Translations under genes and position numbers: made by a program
The notes under the pieces: generated by a model
Databases searched by the model: none
What the model was told of the DNA's origin: nothing
Seen by the model: the letters and a program-made list of their open reading frames with translations, nothing else
In this document: positions 33,700 to 42,618 of the stretch, one piece after another
Layout of the letters: every line of letters begins with the position of its first letter
How positions within the stretch are numbered: the stretch's first letter is position 1
NCBI RefSeq assembly: GCF_005222705.1
Contig: NZ_STGF01000006.1
Location: 62,001-126,000 of the forward strand
DNA: 64,000 nucleotides
Direction of reading: 5' to 3'
DNA from: Paenibacillus sp. SY21-1
GTDB lineage: Bacteria; Bacillota; Bacilli; Paenibacillales; Paenibacillaceae

Positions 33700-33893
33700 A
33701 AAAATATAAACATTTATAAGTGTATGCTTATAAATTTTTGTATTTTAACGGTACGTTGCATATAGACCTGTTATACAGGCTATCGGCCGTTCCGCCTGAC
33801 GTTTCGCCTACATATCGAGCTTCGTTTGAAGCTCTGAAGTCCAATCTCCATACATATCGATAGACCGTTGCCGTATACTGTATAAGCGGAAAA

Positions 33894-33922
33894 ATGACAT
33901 CCCTACAACGACGTGTTACAAT
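33894..33922 (+). promoter_or_regulatory. clpP promoter (sigma-A)
   Basis: ATGACA (33894-33899) and TACAAT (33917-33922), each 5 of 6 to consensus, are 17 bp apart. The 190 bp between the tig terminator and this promoter hold no gene that I can support. I did not find a CtsR heptad repeat here. Confidence 0.7.
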
Positions 33923-33963
33923 AAGTAAGTACACTAAGCCATAAACGAAAAGAGGTTGGTCGC

Positions 33964-34557
33964 ATGAATCTGGTACCAGTAGTAGTCGAACAAACAAATC
34001 GTGGGGAACGTTCTTACGATATCTACTCTCGCTTGCTTAAGGATCGCATTATTTTTCTGGGTAGCGCAATCGACGACGATGTCGCGAATGCCGTTATTGC
34101 GCAATTGCTGTTTCTGGCGGCCGACGATCCCGAAAAGGATATCCATCTGTACATTAACTCTCCCGGCGGCTCCGTGACGGCGGGGATGGCTATATTTGAT
34201 ACGATGCAATACATCAAGCCGGAAGTGTCCACGATCTGTATGGGCATGGCGGCAAGCATGGGCTCCCTGCTGTTAACGGCCGGCGCCAAAGGCAAACGTT
34301 TTGCCCTTCCGAACGCGGAAGTTATGATCCACCAGCCGCTGGGCGGCGTACGCGGTCAAGCCTCCGATATCAAAATTCACGCAGACTGGATTTTGAAAAC
34401 GAAGCAGAAGCTGAATCAAATTTATGTCGATTGTACAGGGCAGCCGTATGAGAAGATCGATCGCGATACGGATCGCGACAACTTTATGAGCGCAGAGGAT
34501 GCGCTGGCTTACGGGCTTATTGATAAAGTAATAACAACTCCGGTTTCGACAGTTTAA
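33964..34557 (+). CDS. clpP: ATP-dependent Clp protease proteolytic subunit
   Basis: A 197-residue serine protease that forms the tetradecameric ClpP barrel and degrades substrates unfolded by ClpX. The catalytic Ser98 is in [11 protein letters not shown], His123 in MIHQPLGG, and Asp172 in [15 protein letters not shown]. The N-terminus [20 protein letters not shown] is nearly identical to that of Bacillus ClpP. It starts 16 bp before clpX, an order tig-clpP-clpX unlike Bacillus subtilis, where clpP is elsewhere. GAGGTTGG precedes the ATG, and a clear sigma-A promoter is present. Confidence 0.97.
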   Translation: MNLVPVVVEQTNRGERSYDIYSRLLKDRIIFLGSAIDDDVANAVIAQLLFLAADDPEKDIHLYINSPGGSVTAGMAIFDTMQYIKPEVSTICMGMAASMGSLLLTAGAKGKRFALPNAEVMIHQPLGGVRGQASDIKIHADWILKTKQKLNQIYVDCTGQPYEKIDRDTDRDNFMSAEDALAYGLIDKVITTPVSTV

Positions 34558-34573
34558 GTAAAGGGGTGATACG

Positions 34574-35830
34574 ATGTTTAAATTCAACGATGAAAAAGGC
34601 CAGCTCAAGTGTTCCTTCTGCGGCAAATCGCAGGATCAGGTTCGCAAGCTGGTTGCCGGTCCAGGCGTCTATATATGCGATGAATGCATCGAGCTTTGCA
34701 CGGAGATCGTGGAGGAAGAACTGGGCAACGAAGAAGAACTAGATCTGAAGGACATACCTAAACCAAAGGAAATTCGCGCGATTCTCGATTCCTACGTCAT
34801 TGGGCAGGAGTTTGCGAAAAAGTCGCTTTCCGTAGCGGTTTACAACCATTACAAGCGGATTAACTCGGGAAGCAAAATTGAGGATGTTGAGCTTCAAAAA
34901 TCCAATATTTTGTTGCTAGGCCCAACAGGCTCCGGTAAAACGCTGCTTGCGCAGACCATGGCGAAAATTTTGAACGTGCCGTTTGCCATTGCCGACGCAA
35001 CCTCGCTGACGGAGGCGGGTTATGTGGGCGAGGATGTCGAGAACATCCTGCTCAAGCTTATTCAGGCCGCCGATTACGATGTAGAGAAGGCCGAGCGCGG
35101 CATTATCTATATCGACGAAATCGATAAGGTGGCTCGCAAGTCGGAGAACCCTTCCATTACGCGCGACGTATCGGGTGAAGGCGTTCAGCAGGCGCTGCTG
35201 AAAATTTTGGAAGGCACCGTAGCTTCGGTTCCTCCTCAAGGCGGCCGCAAGCATCCGCATCAAGAGTTTATCCAAATTGACACTACCAATATCCTCTTTA
35301 TTTGCGGCGGCGCATTTGACGGGCTTGAATCGCTTATCAAACGCCGGATCGGCAAAAAGGTTATCGGTTTCAGCTCGGGCGGAGAGGTTCAGAAGGACCT
35401 GAAGCCAGGCGAATACCTGTCGATGGTTCTGCCGGAAGATCTGCTTAAATTCGGACTTATTCCGGAATTTGTAGGCCGTCTGCCGGTTATCTCGACTTTG
35501 GAGCCGCTTGACGAGCCTGCGTTGGTCAGAATTTTGTCTGAGCCTAAAAACGCGCTTGTGAAGCAATACCAAAAAATGCTTGAAATGGACAACGTTCAGC
35601 TTGATTTCGAGCCTGCGGCACTCGATGCGATTGCCAAGGAAGCGATCAAGCGGAATACGGGCGCTCGCGGTCTGCGTGCCATCATCGAAGGCATTATGCT
35701 TGAGGTCATGTATGAGGTTCCGTCGCGCGACGATGTCAGCTCGTGCCTCATTACAGAGCAAGCCGTCAAGGATAAGATCATGCCTGAGCTTGCTATCAAG
35801 AAAGGCAAGAAGAAGGAAGAGAGCGCCTGA
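34574..35830 (+). CDS. clpX: ATP-dependent Clp protease ATP-binding subunit ClpX
   Basis: A 418-residue AAA+ unfoldase that feeds substrates into ClpP. The zinc-binding domain has Cys13, Cys16, Cys35 and Cys38 (CSFCGK and CDECIE). Walker A is GPTGSGKT (116-123) and Walker B ends [11 protein letters not shown]. The IGF loop that docks onto ClpP reads [12 protein letters not shown], and sensor 2 is [14 protein letters not shown]. The length is normal. It starts 16 bp past clpP with AAAGGGGTG as ribosome binding site, so both are co-transcribed. A hairpin follows before ispG. Confidence 0.97.
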   Translation: MFKFNDEKGQLKCSFCGKSQDQVRKLVAGPGVYICDECIELCTEIVEEELGNEEELDLKDIPKPKEIRAILDSYVIGQEFAKKSLSVAVYNHYKRINSGSKIEDVELQKSNILLLGPTGSGKTLLAQTMAKILNVPFAIADATSLTEAGYVGEDVENILLKLIQAADYDVEKAERGIIYIDEIDKVARKSENPSITRDVSGEGVQQALLKILEGTVASVPPQGGRKHPHQEFIQIDTTNILFICGGAFDGLESLIKRRIGKKVIGFSSGGEVQKDLKPGEYLSMVLPEDLLKFGLIPEFVGRLPVISTLEPLDEPALVRILSEPKNALVKQYQKMLEMDNVQLDFEPAALDAIAKEAIKRNTGARGLRAIIEGIMLEVMYEVPSRDDVSSCLITEQAVKDKIMPELAIKKGKKKEESA

Positions 35831-35853
35831 CCATTCTAGTTCCGTCAATGGCT

Positions 35854-35894
35854 TCCACCCTGTTCGCTCCGCCTGCGGGGCGTTCTAGGGTGGA
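35854..35894 (+). terminator. Hairpin between clpX and ispG
   Basis: TCCACCCT (35854-35861) pairs with AGGGTGGA (35887-35894); inside it CGCTCCGC and GCGGGGCG can also pair, and GTCAA/TTTGAC extends the base. No T run follows, so it is perhaps an attenuator. Confidence 0.5.
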
Positions 35895-35921
35895 CTTTGA
35901 CGTTCATGGGAGAGATTAGCT

Positions 35922-37034
35922 ATGTACTTACGTCAAGATACAAAAGCGGTCAAAGTCGGCGATCTGACAATTGGCGGCAGCAACGAGGTTATCATCCAGA
36001 GCATGTGCACGACCAAGACAGCCGATGTTGAGGCGACGGTTGCCGAAATTTTGCGCTTGGAAGAAGCGGGATGCCAGGTAGTCCGTGTAACGGTCAATAA
36101 TAAGGAAGCGGCGGAAGCGTTAAAAGAAATCAAGCGCCGCATCCACATCCCGCTTGTTGCGGATATTCATTTCGACTATCGTCTGGCGCTGCTTGCCATC
36201 GAGAACGGCGTCGATAAGGTAAGGATTAATCCCGGCAATATCGGACGTCGCGAGCGGGTTGAAGCGGTCGTGAAAGCGTGCAAGGATAAAGGTATTCCCA
36301 TTCGAATCGGAGTAAATGCCGGCTCTCTTGAGCACCATCTGCTCGAGAAGTACGGCTACCCGACTCCTGAGGCGATGGTCGAGAGCGCGTTGTTCCATAT
36401 CGGCATTCTCGAAGAGCTTGATTTCCACGATATTATCGTATCGTTGAAGGCTTCGGATGTCCCGATGGCGCTGGCCGCATATCGGATGGCTGCCGAGAAA
36501 ATCAAATACCCGCTGCATTTGGGAATTACCGAAGCCGGCACGCTGCATTCGGGAACGATCAAAAGCTCGGCGGGCATCGGAGCGCTTCTGGCTATGGGCA
36601 TCGGCAATACTGTAAGGATTAGCTTGAGTGCCGATCCGGTCGAAGAAGTGAAGGTTGCCCGTGAATTGCTGAAAACGTTCGGATTGATTACGAATGCGGC
36701 AACGCTTGTATCCTGCCCGACTTGCGGCCGATTGGATATTGATTTATTCTCGATCGCCAACGAGGTGGAGGAGTATATTTCCAAAATCAAGGTGCCGATC
36801 AAGGTGTCTGTGCTGGGTTGCGCCGTTAACGGCCCTGGCGAAGCGCGCGAGGCCGATATCGGTATCGCTGGCGCACGCGGCGAAGGCATGCTGTTCCGCT
36901 ACGGAGAGCTGGTGCGGAAGGTGCCTGAGGCCGAACTGCTGGATGAACTCAAAAAGGAAATTGATATTATCGTACGCGTATTTGAAGAAACGGGAGAAAT
37001 ACCCGGGCGCTCCAAGCATCACGCACCGGCCTAA
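35922..37034 (+). CDS. ispG: 4-hydroxy-3-methylbut-2-en-1-yl diphosphate synthase (IspG/GcpE)
   Basis: A 370-residue [4Fe-4S] enzyme of the MEP pathway for isoprenoids. It converts the cyclic diphosphate MEcPP to HMBPP, taking electrons from flavodoxin or ferredoxin. The N-terminal TIM barrel begins [20 protein letters not shown]. The cluster Cys are in [15 protein letters not shown] and [16 protein letters not shown]. No other MEP gene is nearby. It starts 91 bp after clpX with a hairpin between, GGGAGAG lies before the ATG, and a strong terminator follows. Its insertion between clpX and lonB differs from Bacillus subtilis. Confidence 0.95.
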   Translation: MYLRQDTKAVKVGDLTIGGSNEVIIQSMCTTKTADVEATVAEILRLEEAGCQVVRVTVNNKEAAEALKEIKRRIHIPLVADIHFDYRLALLAIENGVDKVRINPGNIGRRERVEAVVKACKDKGIPIRIGVNAGSLEHHLLEKYGYPTPEAMVESALFHIGILEELDFHDIIVSLKASDVPMALAAYRMAAEKIKYPLHLGITEAGTLHSGTIKSSAGIGALLAMGIGNTVRISLSADPVEEVKVARELLKTFGLITNAATLVSCPTCGRLDIDLFSIANEVEEYISKIKVPIKVSVLGCAVNGPGEAREADIGIAGARGEGMLFRYGELVRKVPEAELLDELKKEIDIIVRVFEETGEIPGRSKHHAPA

Positions 37035-37055
37035 CAGCACACGCTGCAGGCAAGA

Positions 37056-37096
37056 GGCGGACTACGTCAGCAATGACGTGGTCCGTCTTTTTTTTG
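37056..37096 (+). terminator. ispG terminator
   Basis: GGCGGACTACGTCA and TGACGTGGTCCGTC (37057-37087) pair around GCAA, followed by eight or nine T. This is one of the strongest terminators in the window. A second short hairpin with a T run (CCGGAGGCTGCAGCCGG, near 37107-37127) follows. Confidence 0.92.
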
Positions 37097-37224
37097 TTGC
37101 TTGCCGGAGGCTGCAGCCGGTTTTTTTCATAGCACGCTGCTGTATTTTGACGGGATTACATAATTTTGGGGCGTTGAGAGAAGCTATAGAGACATACTTC
37201 TAAATGAAAAAAGGCGGTCGGGTT

Positions 37225-38316
37225 ATGAACAGGACAAGCCTGAATCAGCTGGGTTCCATGCTGGTCATGTTTCTAATCGGAAGCTCCCCTTTGTTTTTGT
37301 TGGCCAGCGATGCAGGGAAGGATGCCTGGATTGCCGTTGCGCTTGGGACGCTTGGCGGAGCCCTGTTGCTATGGGCTGTCAACCTGTATGTGTACCGAAT
37401 GGCGAGAGGCATGAACCTGATAGAAATAGGGCTGGCGTACTTGGGAAAGCCGCTTGGGTATGTCGTTGGCATCAGCTACATTTTGTATTTTTGCTATAAG
37501 GCGGTCAGGAACGTTCGGGAATTTGGCGATTTGATGATGCTGTATCTCCTTCCGTTAACGCCGATTTGGGCCATTATGCTAGTCATTTGCCTCATGTCGG
37601 CTTATACCGTGTTTGGCGGGGTTGAGGTGCTCTTTCGAATGGCCGAATTTTTGCTTCCCTATGTTATCGCTATTTATGCGTTGTTGTTTATGTTTATTAT
37701 GCTTTCGGGGCTCATTCATATGGAGAATATTCAGCCGGTGCTGGACGAGGGCTGGGGGCGAGTAGTAAAGTCGGCTTTTCCCGGATTAATCTCGTTTCCG
37801 TTCGGAGAGCTGATCTTGTTTATGATGTTCTGGAAATACAGCGATCATGAAGCGCATTTGGTTCGGTTCACGATGAAATGTTATTTGTTCTCCGGCGCCT
37901 TTATCAGCATGACGAATATGCTTCTCTATGCCGGACTCGGGAGCCTCGCCAAGCAGATTACCGTACCGTTAATGGAGCTTGCAAGCTTAATCGGCGTTTC
38001 CGATTTCTTTGAACGCGTTGACCCGTTTGTCGCGCTGCTGCTGTTTACCGGCGTCTATTTTAAGCTTACCGCCTATTACCTGGGAGCTTCGCTTGCCATG
38101 CAGCAGCTGTTCAAGCGCGTGCGGGGGCATGCCGTATGGCTGACGGGTTCGGCGATTTTTGGCGGAGCTTTTGGGTTTGGCAGCTATATGGAGCAGGTTG
38201 CCGTAGGCTTTAACTACAATATCAAGTTTCATTTTCCGATTTTTCAGATTGTGCTGCCAACTCTGCTTTTGGCGCTTGTTGCCGTCAGGCGGCGATGGAT
38301 GAAGAAGGGAGGGTAA
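37225..38316 (+). CDS. Spore germination protein, GerAB/GerKB-type (first B subunit)
   Basis: A 363-residue membrane protein with ten helices of the GerAB branch of the APC amino-acid transporter superfamily. In germinant receptors the B subunit recognises the germinant in the spore inner membrane. Typical phrases are RTSLNQLGSMLVMFLIGSSP, YKAVRNVREFGDLMMLYLLP and VFGGVEVLFRMAEFLLPYVI. I start at 37225 because AAGGCGGT lies 7 nt upstream; the ATG at 37204 has no site. The gene opens an operon with an A subunit, a second B, a C and a small D protein. A sporulation promoter should lie between 37097 and 37224, but I could not fix its boxes. Confidence 0.88.
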   Translation: MNRTSLNQLGSMLVMFLIGSSPLFLLASDAGKDAWIAVALGTLGGALLLWAVNLYVYRMARGMNLIEIGLAYLGKPLGYVVGISYILYFCYKAVRNVREFGDLMMLYLLPLTPIWAIMLVICLMSAYTVFGGVEVLFRMAEFLLPYVIAIYALLFMFIMLSGLIHMENIQPVLDEGWGRVVKSAFPGLISFPFGELILFMMFWKYSDHEAHLVRFTMKCYLFSGAFISMTNMLLYAGLGSLAKQITVPLMELASLIGVSDFFERVDPFVALLLFTGVYFKLTAYYLGASLAMQQLFKRVRGHAVWLTGSAIFGGAFGFGSYMEQVAVGFNYNIKFHFPIFQIVLPTLLLALVAVRRRWMKKGG

Positions 38317-38319
38317 GCG

Positions 38320-39903
38320 ATGAAGGATCAGGGAGGGAACGATAAGCTATCGGAAGGCAAGCCTGACGCCCGAAACGGCGAGAATCAGTCTGAGGGAGGC
38401 CCGCTTTCCGCGCGGCTGGACGACAATATTGCTTATCTGGTTCAGGAGCTTGGCGATCAACCGGACCTTATCATCAGGCGTTTGCATGTTCGCGGTGACT
38501 GCGAGGCCGCGCTCCTGCACATGAACGGCTTGGCGGACTCGCAGGCGATTGCGCTGCTTGTCTTGAGTCTCGTGACAGACCCGGCACCGGCACATTCGGA
38601 GCCCGGGCAGTCTTTGTTCGACGAGTTGTACTACCGCTCCCTTGCTTCCGGCAGCGTAAAAAGACTAGCCCGGCAGAAGCAGATTCTGCTGTCCGTGCTG
38701 GAAGGGTGCACGCTGCTGCTCGTAGACGGCAGTGCCGAAGCGATAGGGGTGGGCACGTCGGCGCCGCATAGCCGAGGCGTGGAGGAGCCGACCACGCAGA
38801 CGGTCATTCGGGGGCCGAAAGAAGGGTTCACGGAGCAAATTACGACCAATCTGGGGCTGGTCCGCAACAAGATCAAATCGCCCAAGCTGCGCGTCGAATA
38901 CTCCATGATCGGAAGAGAGACGAATACGACGATCGCTGTCGCCTATATGGCCGGGCTAGTCAACGAGGAGGCGTTGGAGGAAGCGCGACGAAGGCTCGCG
39001 GCCATCGATACGGACAGCATACTGGAAAGCGGCTATATAGAGGAATTTATACAGGACAAAGCGTTTTCGCCGTTTCCGCTGCTGCAGAATTCGGAGCGCC
39101 CGGATGCGGTGGCGGCGGCCTTGCTTGAGGGGCAATTCGCGATCTTCGTTGATGGGACGCCGTTTGTGCTGATTGCCCCATCAACCTTTATCAAATTTTT
39201 TCAATCAAGCGAGGACTACTATCAGCGGTTTGATATTTCATCCTTTTTGCGGATTATCCGATTCGGCTCGTTTTTTGTATCGATGCTGCTCCCATCCCTG
39301 TACATCGCGATAACAACTTTTCATCAGGAGATGCTGCCTACCCCGCTATTAATCAGCATTGCGGCACAGCGCGAGGGCGTTCCGTTTCCGGCCCTATTCG
39401 AAGCGCTGCTAATGGAAATCACCTTTGAAATTTTGCGGGAAGCGGGCGTTCGGATGCCAAGAATTATCGGTCCGGCCATCTCCATTGTAGGCGCTCTGGT
39501 GCTGGGGCAATCGGCGGTACAAGCGGGCCTCGTGTCTGCTGCGATGGTCATCGTCGTGTCCTTCACGGCAATCGCCAGCTTTGTTATTCCGTCTGTCAAC
39601 ATGGGCACGGCGGCGAGGCTGATCAGATTCGTTATGATGTTTATGGCAGGCACCTTCGGTATTTTCGGAATTATGGCAGGTTTGATGCTGCTGCTTGCTC
39701 ATTTGTCCGGTCTGCGTTCCTTTGGAGTCCCTTATTTAACGCCGCTGTCGCCGCTAGTGCCGGGCAATCTCAAGGACGTGTTTATCAGGGCGCCGTGGTG
39801 GGCGATGAAAAGAAGGCCGGGCACGCACGGCAGCCAAGGCAGCGTGCGCCAGAGCGGCGGAGGCAAGCAGCCAAGAAGAAACGGCTCCGCTACAAAGGAG
39901 TGA
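38320..39903 (+). CDS. Spore germination protein, GerAA/GerKA-type
   Basis: A 527-residue A subunit of a GerA-type germinant receptor. The N-terminal hydrophilic domain (about residues 20-270) contains LIIRRLHVRGDCEAALLHMN and the block TTQTVIRGPKEGFTEQITTN, the family hallmark. Five or so membrane helices follow (LRIIRFGSFFVSMLLPSLYI onward), then a basic tail. A subunits form a pentameric channel that releases ions when germinant binds to the B subunit. It starts three bases after the B subunit stop, with GGAGGG before the ATG. Confidence 0.93.
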   Translation: MKDQGGNDKLSEGKPDARNGENQSEGGPLSARLDDNIAYLVQELGDQPDLIIRRLHVRGDCEAALLHMNGLADSQAIALLVLSLVTDPAPAHSEPGQSLFDELYYRSLASGSVKRLARQKQILLSVLEGCTLLLVDGSAEAIGVGTSAPHSRGVEEPTTQTVIRGPKEGFTEQITTNLGLVRNKIKSPKLRVEYSMIGRETNTTIAVAYMAGLVNEEALEEARRRLAAIDTDSILESGYIEEFIQDKAFSPFPLLQNSERPDAVAAALLEGQFAIFVDGTPFVLIAPSTFIKFFQSSEDYYQRFDISSFLRIIRFGSFFVSMLLPSLYIAITTFHQEMLPTPLLISIAAQREGVPFPALFEALLMEITFEILREAGVRMPRIIGPAISIVGALVLGQSAVQAGLVSAAMVIVVSFTAIASFVIPSVNMGTAARLIRFVMMFMAGTFGIFGIMAGLMLLLAHLSGLRSFGVPYLTPLSPLVPGNLKDVFIRAPWWAMKRRPGTHGSQGSVRQSGGGKQPRRNGSATKE

Positions 39904-39910
39904 TGGAGCA

Positions 39911-41005
39911 GTGAACCGGAAAATATCAAGCCTCCAGGCGTCGGCAATTCTTATCAATATGATTGTGCCATGCGCCATTCTGCTTGGACCCTCCTTCGTC
40001 ATACAGCTGACCAAACGGGACGTATGGCTGACGATGCTCCTTGCAACCGGCTTTGTGCTTGTCCTCGCGGTGGCGATCGGCTTGCTGTGCCGCTCCCCTG
40101 AAGGCGGCTCTGCGCTTGCCCGACTGCAAGGCCGCTTTGACGCATGGCCGGTCAAGCTGCTTGGCATGCTGCTGTGCTTTTATTATTTGATGATGGCCTC
40201 TACGATTGTCAGGCAGTATGCAAGCTATGTGCGGGGACAGATGATGATGAAAACGCCCTTGTTCGTTATTGGTTTGCTCATAGCAGTCGTATCCGTATAT
40301 ATGGCGAGCAGAGGAGCTGAGGCATTGGGGAGAATTCATTTTATTATATTTGCGGTGTATGTGACGTTTGTAGTTATGAATCTATGCATTCTCTCGCCGC
40401 AGTATCAAATGAACAACTTCATGCCGCCTCTGGAAACCCCGCCGCTTCGTCATATGGTCGCTTCGCTTATGCCTGCGGGATGGCTGGCGAATATCGCTTC
40501 AGTCCTGCTGCTGCTGCCTTATATAAAAAAGCCTGAAGCGGGCATGAAAATCGCTGTAGGGGCGACGATAGGCGCGGGCGTCATGCTTACGCTGATCACT
40601 TCGGTTGCCGTTGCTGTATTCGGGGCAAATGTTATGGAATACATCGGTTATCCCGCTTTTTCCGCATTGGCCACGGTCGATATAGGCCAGTTTCTGGAGC
40701 GGATGGACGTGCTGCTGCTTACGGCCTGGATGGCTAGCATGTTCGGTGCGGTGTCCGTATTTATGTTTTTTATGCTGCAATTGCTGAGGGAGACGCTGGG
40801 TTTAAGGGAGGGAGCGGGGGTGTCCGGCTCGCTGGCGCTATTGGTCACGGCAACAGCTGTATATACGTGGCCAAGCGACAGCGCTGTTGCCCATTTCAAC
40901 AATGGCGTCCTGCCGATTCTGCAGCTTTGTGGCACCGTTCTGATCGCTGCAATTGCAGCGGCGTTCCTGTTTGCGGCGCAGCGGACAAGGAGGCGAAAGC
41001 AATGA
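39911..41005 (+). CDS. Spore germination protein, GerAB/GerKB-type (second B subunit)
   Basis: A 364-residue, ten-helix protein of the GerAB family. It starts with GTG at 39911, preceded by AAAGGAG. It differs clearly from the first B subunit of the same operon, opening with KISSLQASAILINMIVPCAI, and has phrases such as MQFNNGV-like loops near the C-terminus (AVAHFNNGVLPILQLCGTVL). Two different B subunits beside one A and one C suggest that the receptor recognises two germinants or that two receptor types share A and C. The stop overlaps the C-subunit start (ATGA). Confidence 0.85.
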   Translation: MNRKISSLQASAILINMIVPCAILLGPSFVIQLTKRDVWLTMLLATGFVLVLAVAIGLLCRSPEGGSALARLQGRFDAWPVKLLGMLLCFYYLMMASTIVRQYASYVRGQMMMKTPLFVIGLLIAVVSVYMASRGAEALGRIHFIIFAVYVTFVVMNLCILSPQYQMNNFMPPLETPPLRHMVASLMPAGWLANIASVLLLLPYIKKPEAGMKIAVGATIGAGVMLTLITSVAVAVFGANVMEYIGYPAFSALATVDIGQFLERMDVLLLTAWMASMFGAVSVFMFFMLQLLRETLGLREGAGVSGSLALLVTATAVYTWPSDSAVAHFNNGVLPILQLCGTVLIAAIAAAFLFAAQRTRRRKQ

Positions 41006-42228
41006 ACAAACGAAGGGTTGCCGCCGCCATGCTCGTCCTTGCGGCGTGCTGTATGGCGACGACCGGCTGCTGGAGCCGGATGGAGCTGAATGAGCTGGCT
41101 ATTACCGCGGCCACTGGGATTGACCAGGAGGGCGATGAATATGTGGTTTCCTTTCAGGTTGTCATTCCTGCCGCCATATCCGCCGGTATCGGCATTACCG
41201 GCAATAATTCCGGCTCGCCGGTCATCGTCTATTCCACCAGAGGCCGCACGATTAGGGAGGCAAATTCGCGAAGCTTTAATGAAAGCCCGCGAAAGCTTTT
41301 TTTTGCCCATAACCGAATTGTTGTCGTCAGCGAGGAGACTGCCAGAAAAGGCTTGGACTCGATCGTTGAGGTTTATTTGCGAAACCCGGATGCTCGTGAA
41401 ACGGTAGATGTGCTGATTACGCCCGGCAGCGCGCGCCGGCTGATGGAGCAGCTTATGCAGATCGAAAGAATACCGGGAGCCGGTATCCGTGAAATCATTC
41501 GGATGGAATCCGAATATTTATCGGCGCTGCCCGAGATGAGAATGTATGAGCTCGCCATGCAGCTTGCCGATGATGCTAAAAGCGCGTTAATTCCCGAGAT
41601 TTTTATTTCCGGCAGCGGCGACAACGATTCCATTCAAGACTTTCAGCAGACAAGCTTGCCGTCCAAGGTGAGGCTTGGAAGGCTGGCTGTTATTCACAAA
41701 AACAGGCAAGTTGGCTGGCTCACGCGGAAGGAAGCGCTGGGAGCCGCTTTTCTGAGAAACAAGGTAGAGCAATCGACCATTACGATTGCCTGCAAGGAGG
41801 AGCCGTCGAAATTTTTTACGATCGTGATCGGCCATTCAAAGACAAAGCTGAGGCCGGCTCTGCGCGACGGGAAGCTGTCTGTGCAGGCGAGTATCGAGGC
41901 AAGCGGAGCTCTTACGCAAACGGATTGCAAATCCGCTGATTTGTACAATCCGGTTGTTATTGCCGAGCTGGAAGCCGCCGTCGCAGCGGAGGTCAAGCAG
42001 ATGGCCGAGGCTGGCTGGAAGGCGGCGCTCAGGCTGAATACCGATGTTGTCAAGTTTGCGGAGCTTGCACACCGAAGCTTTCCTGCGCAATGGAGGCAAT
42101 GGAAAGGAAATTGGGAGCAGGTTTTTAAAAAAACCGTATTGGCGGTGCAGGTCAAATTTACGCTGGTGAACGTAGGGCTAAGCAAGCAGTCCTACCGTTC
42201 GGAGGAAATAAACAAGGATGGCGATTAA
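41002..42228 (+). CDS. Spore germination lipoprotein, GerAC/GerKC-type
   Basis: A 408-residue C subunit of a GerA-type receptor, lipid-anchored to the outer face of the spore inner membrane. The signal MNKRRVAAAMLVLAACCMAT ends at a lipobox (TTGC, Cys23), directly followed by WSRMELNELAITAATGIDQE, the almost invariant start of mature C subunits. The three-domain fold is complete in length (late marks TVLAVQVKFTLVNVG). The frame extends upstream into the B subunit but the signal peptide fixes the start. AAGGAGGCG precedes it. Confidence 0.93.
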   Translation: MNKRRVAAAMLVLAACCMATTGCWSRMELNELAITAATGIDQEGDEYVVSFQVVIPAAISAGIGITGNNSGSPVIVYSTRGRTIREANSRSFNESPRKLFFAHNRIVVVSEETARKGLDSIVEVYLRNPDARETVDVLITPGSARRLMEQLMQIERIPGAGIREIIRMESEYLSALPEMRMYELAMQLADDAKSALIPEIFISGSGDNDSIQDFQQTSLPSKVRLGRLAVIHKNRQVGWLTRKEALGAAFLRNKVEQSTITIACKEEPSKFFTIVIGHSKTKLRPALRDGKLSVQASIEASGALTQTDCKSADLYNPVVIAELEAAVAAEVKQMAEAGWKAALRLNTDVVKFAELAHRSFPAQWRQWKGNWEQVFKKTVLAVQVKFTLVNVGLSKQSYRSEEINKDGD

Positions 42229-42241
42229 AGGGGGGATGCTT

Positions 42242-42481
42242 ATGTCATGGCGATCGGTTAGCCTTTTTGCGGCTGCGTGCGCGGGGATTTGGTTCATCGG
42301 CCGGTCTTTGTGGAGAAGAGGCGATAAGCGAGAAATTGTACTCGTCGCCGTTTGTCTTCTTTGGTCCGTCTATCTAATCGCCGGGGCGGATGAAGCGTGG
42401 CCGCCGATTACGCCGCTGACAGCCGTCAAGTTCCTGCTTGAGCCGCTCGGGCGCGGCATGTCATTCGGAGAGTGGCGCTAG
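42242..42481 (+). CDS. Small two-helix membrane protein, D-type of ger operon
   Basis: A 79-residue protein with two hydrophobic stretches (SVSLFAAACAGIWFIG; IVLVAVCLLWSVYLIAGA) separated by a basic loop (RSLWRRGDKREI). AAAGGGGGG lies 7 nt before the ATG at 42242; the upstream ATG at 42218 is inside gerAC and lacks a site. Small two-helix D proteins of about 75 residues, encoded with ger operons of Bacillus, are known to modulate the receptors. Size, helix count and position make this one a good candidate. It is the last gene of the operon. Confidence 0.72.
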   Translation: MSWRSVSLFAAACAGIWFIGRSLWRRGDKREIVLVAVCLLWSVYLIAGADEAWPPITPLTAVKFLLEPLGRGMSFGEWR

Positions 42482-42618
42482 CAGCCTGTGACTGAAAAAA
42501 AGGAGAGGCAAGGTTATTCCTCCTCAGGCAGGGCAATACTACCAGTTATAAGAGCTGTATGTATGCTGGACGAGCTGCAGCTATTTGCGCAAGCGCGCAT
42601 GAGAGGAGCGGAAGAAAA

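Noticed and set aside
33700..33893. Small gene between tig and clpP
   Set aside because: The minus-strand frame has no ribosome binding site and runs across the clpP promoter.
37097..37224. Sigma-G promoter before the ger operon
   Set aside because: CATAATT near 37160 fits a -10, but no -35 element is at the right spacing.
42559..42618. Upstream extension of LonB
   Set aside because: No ribosome binding site; Bacillus LonB starts with the membrane segment that begins at 42619.
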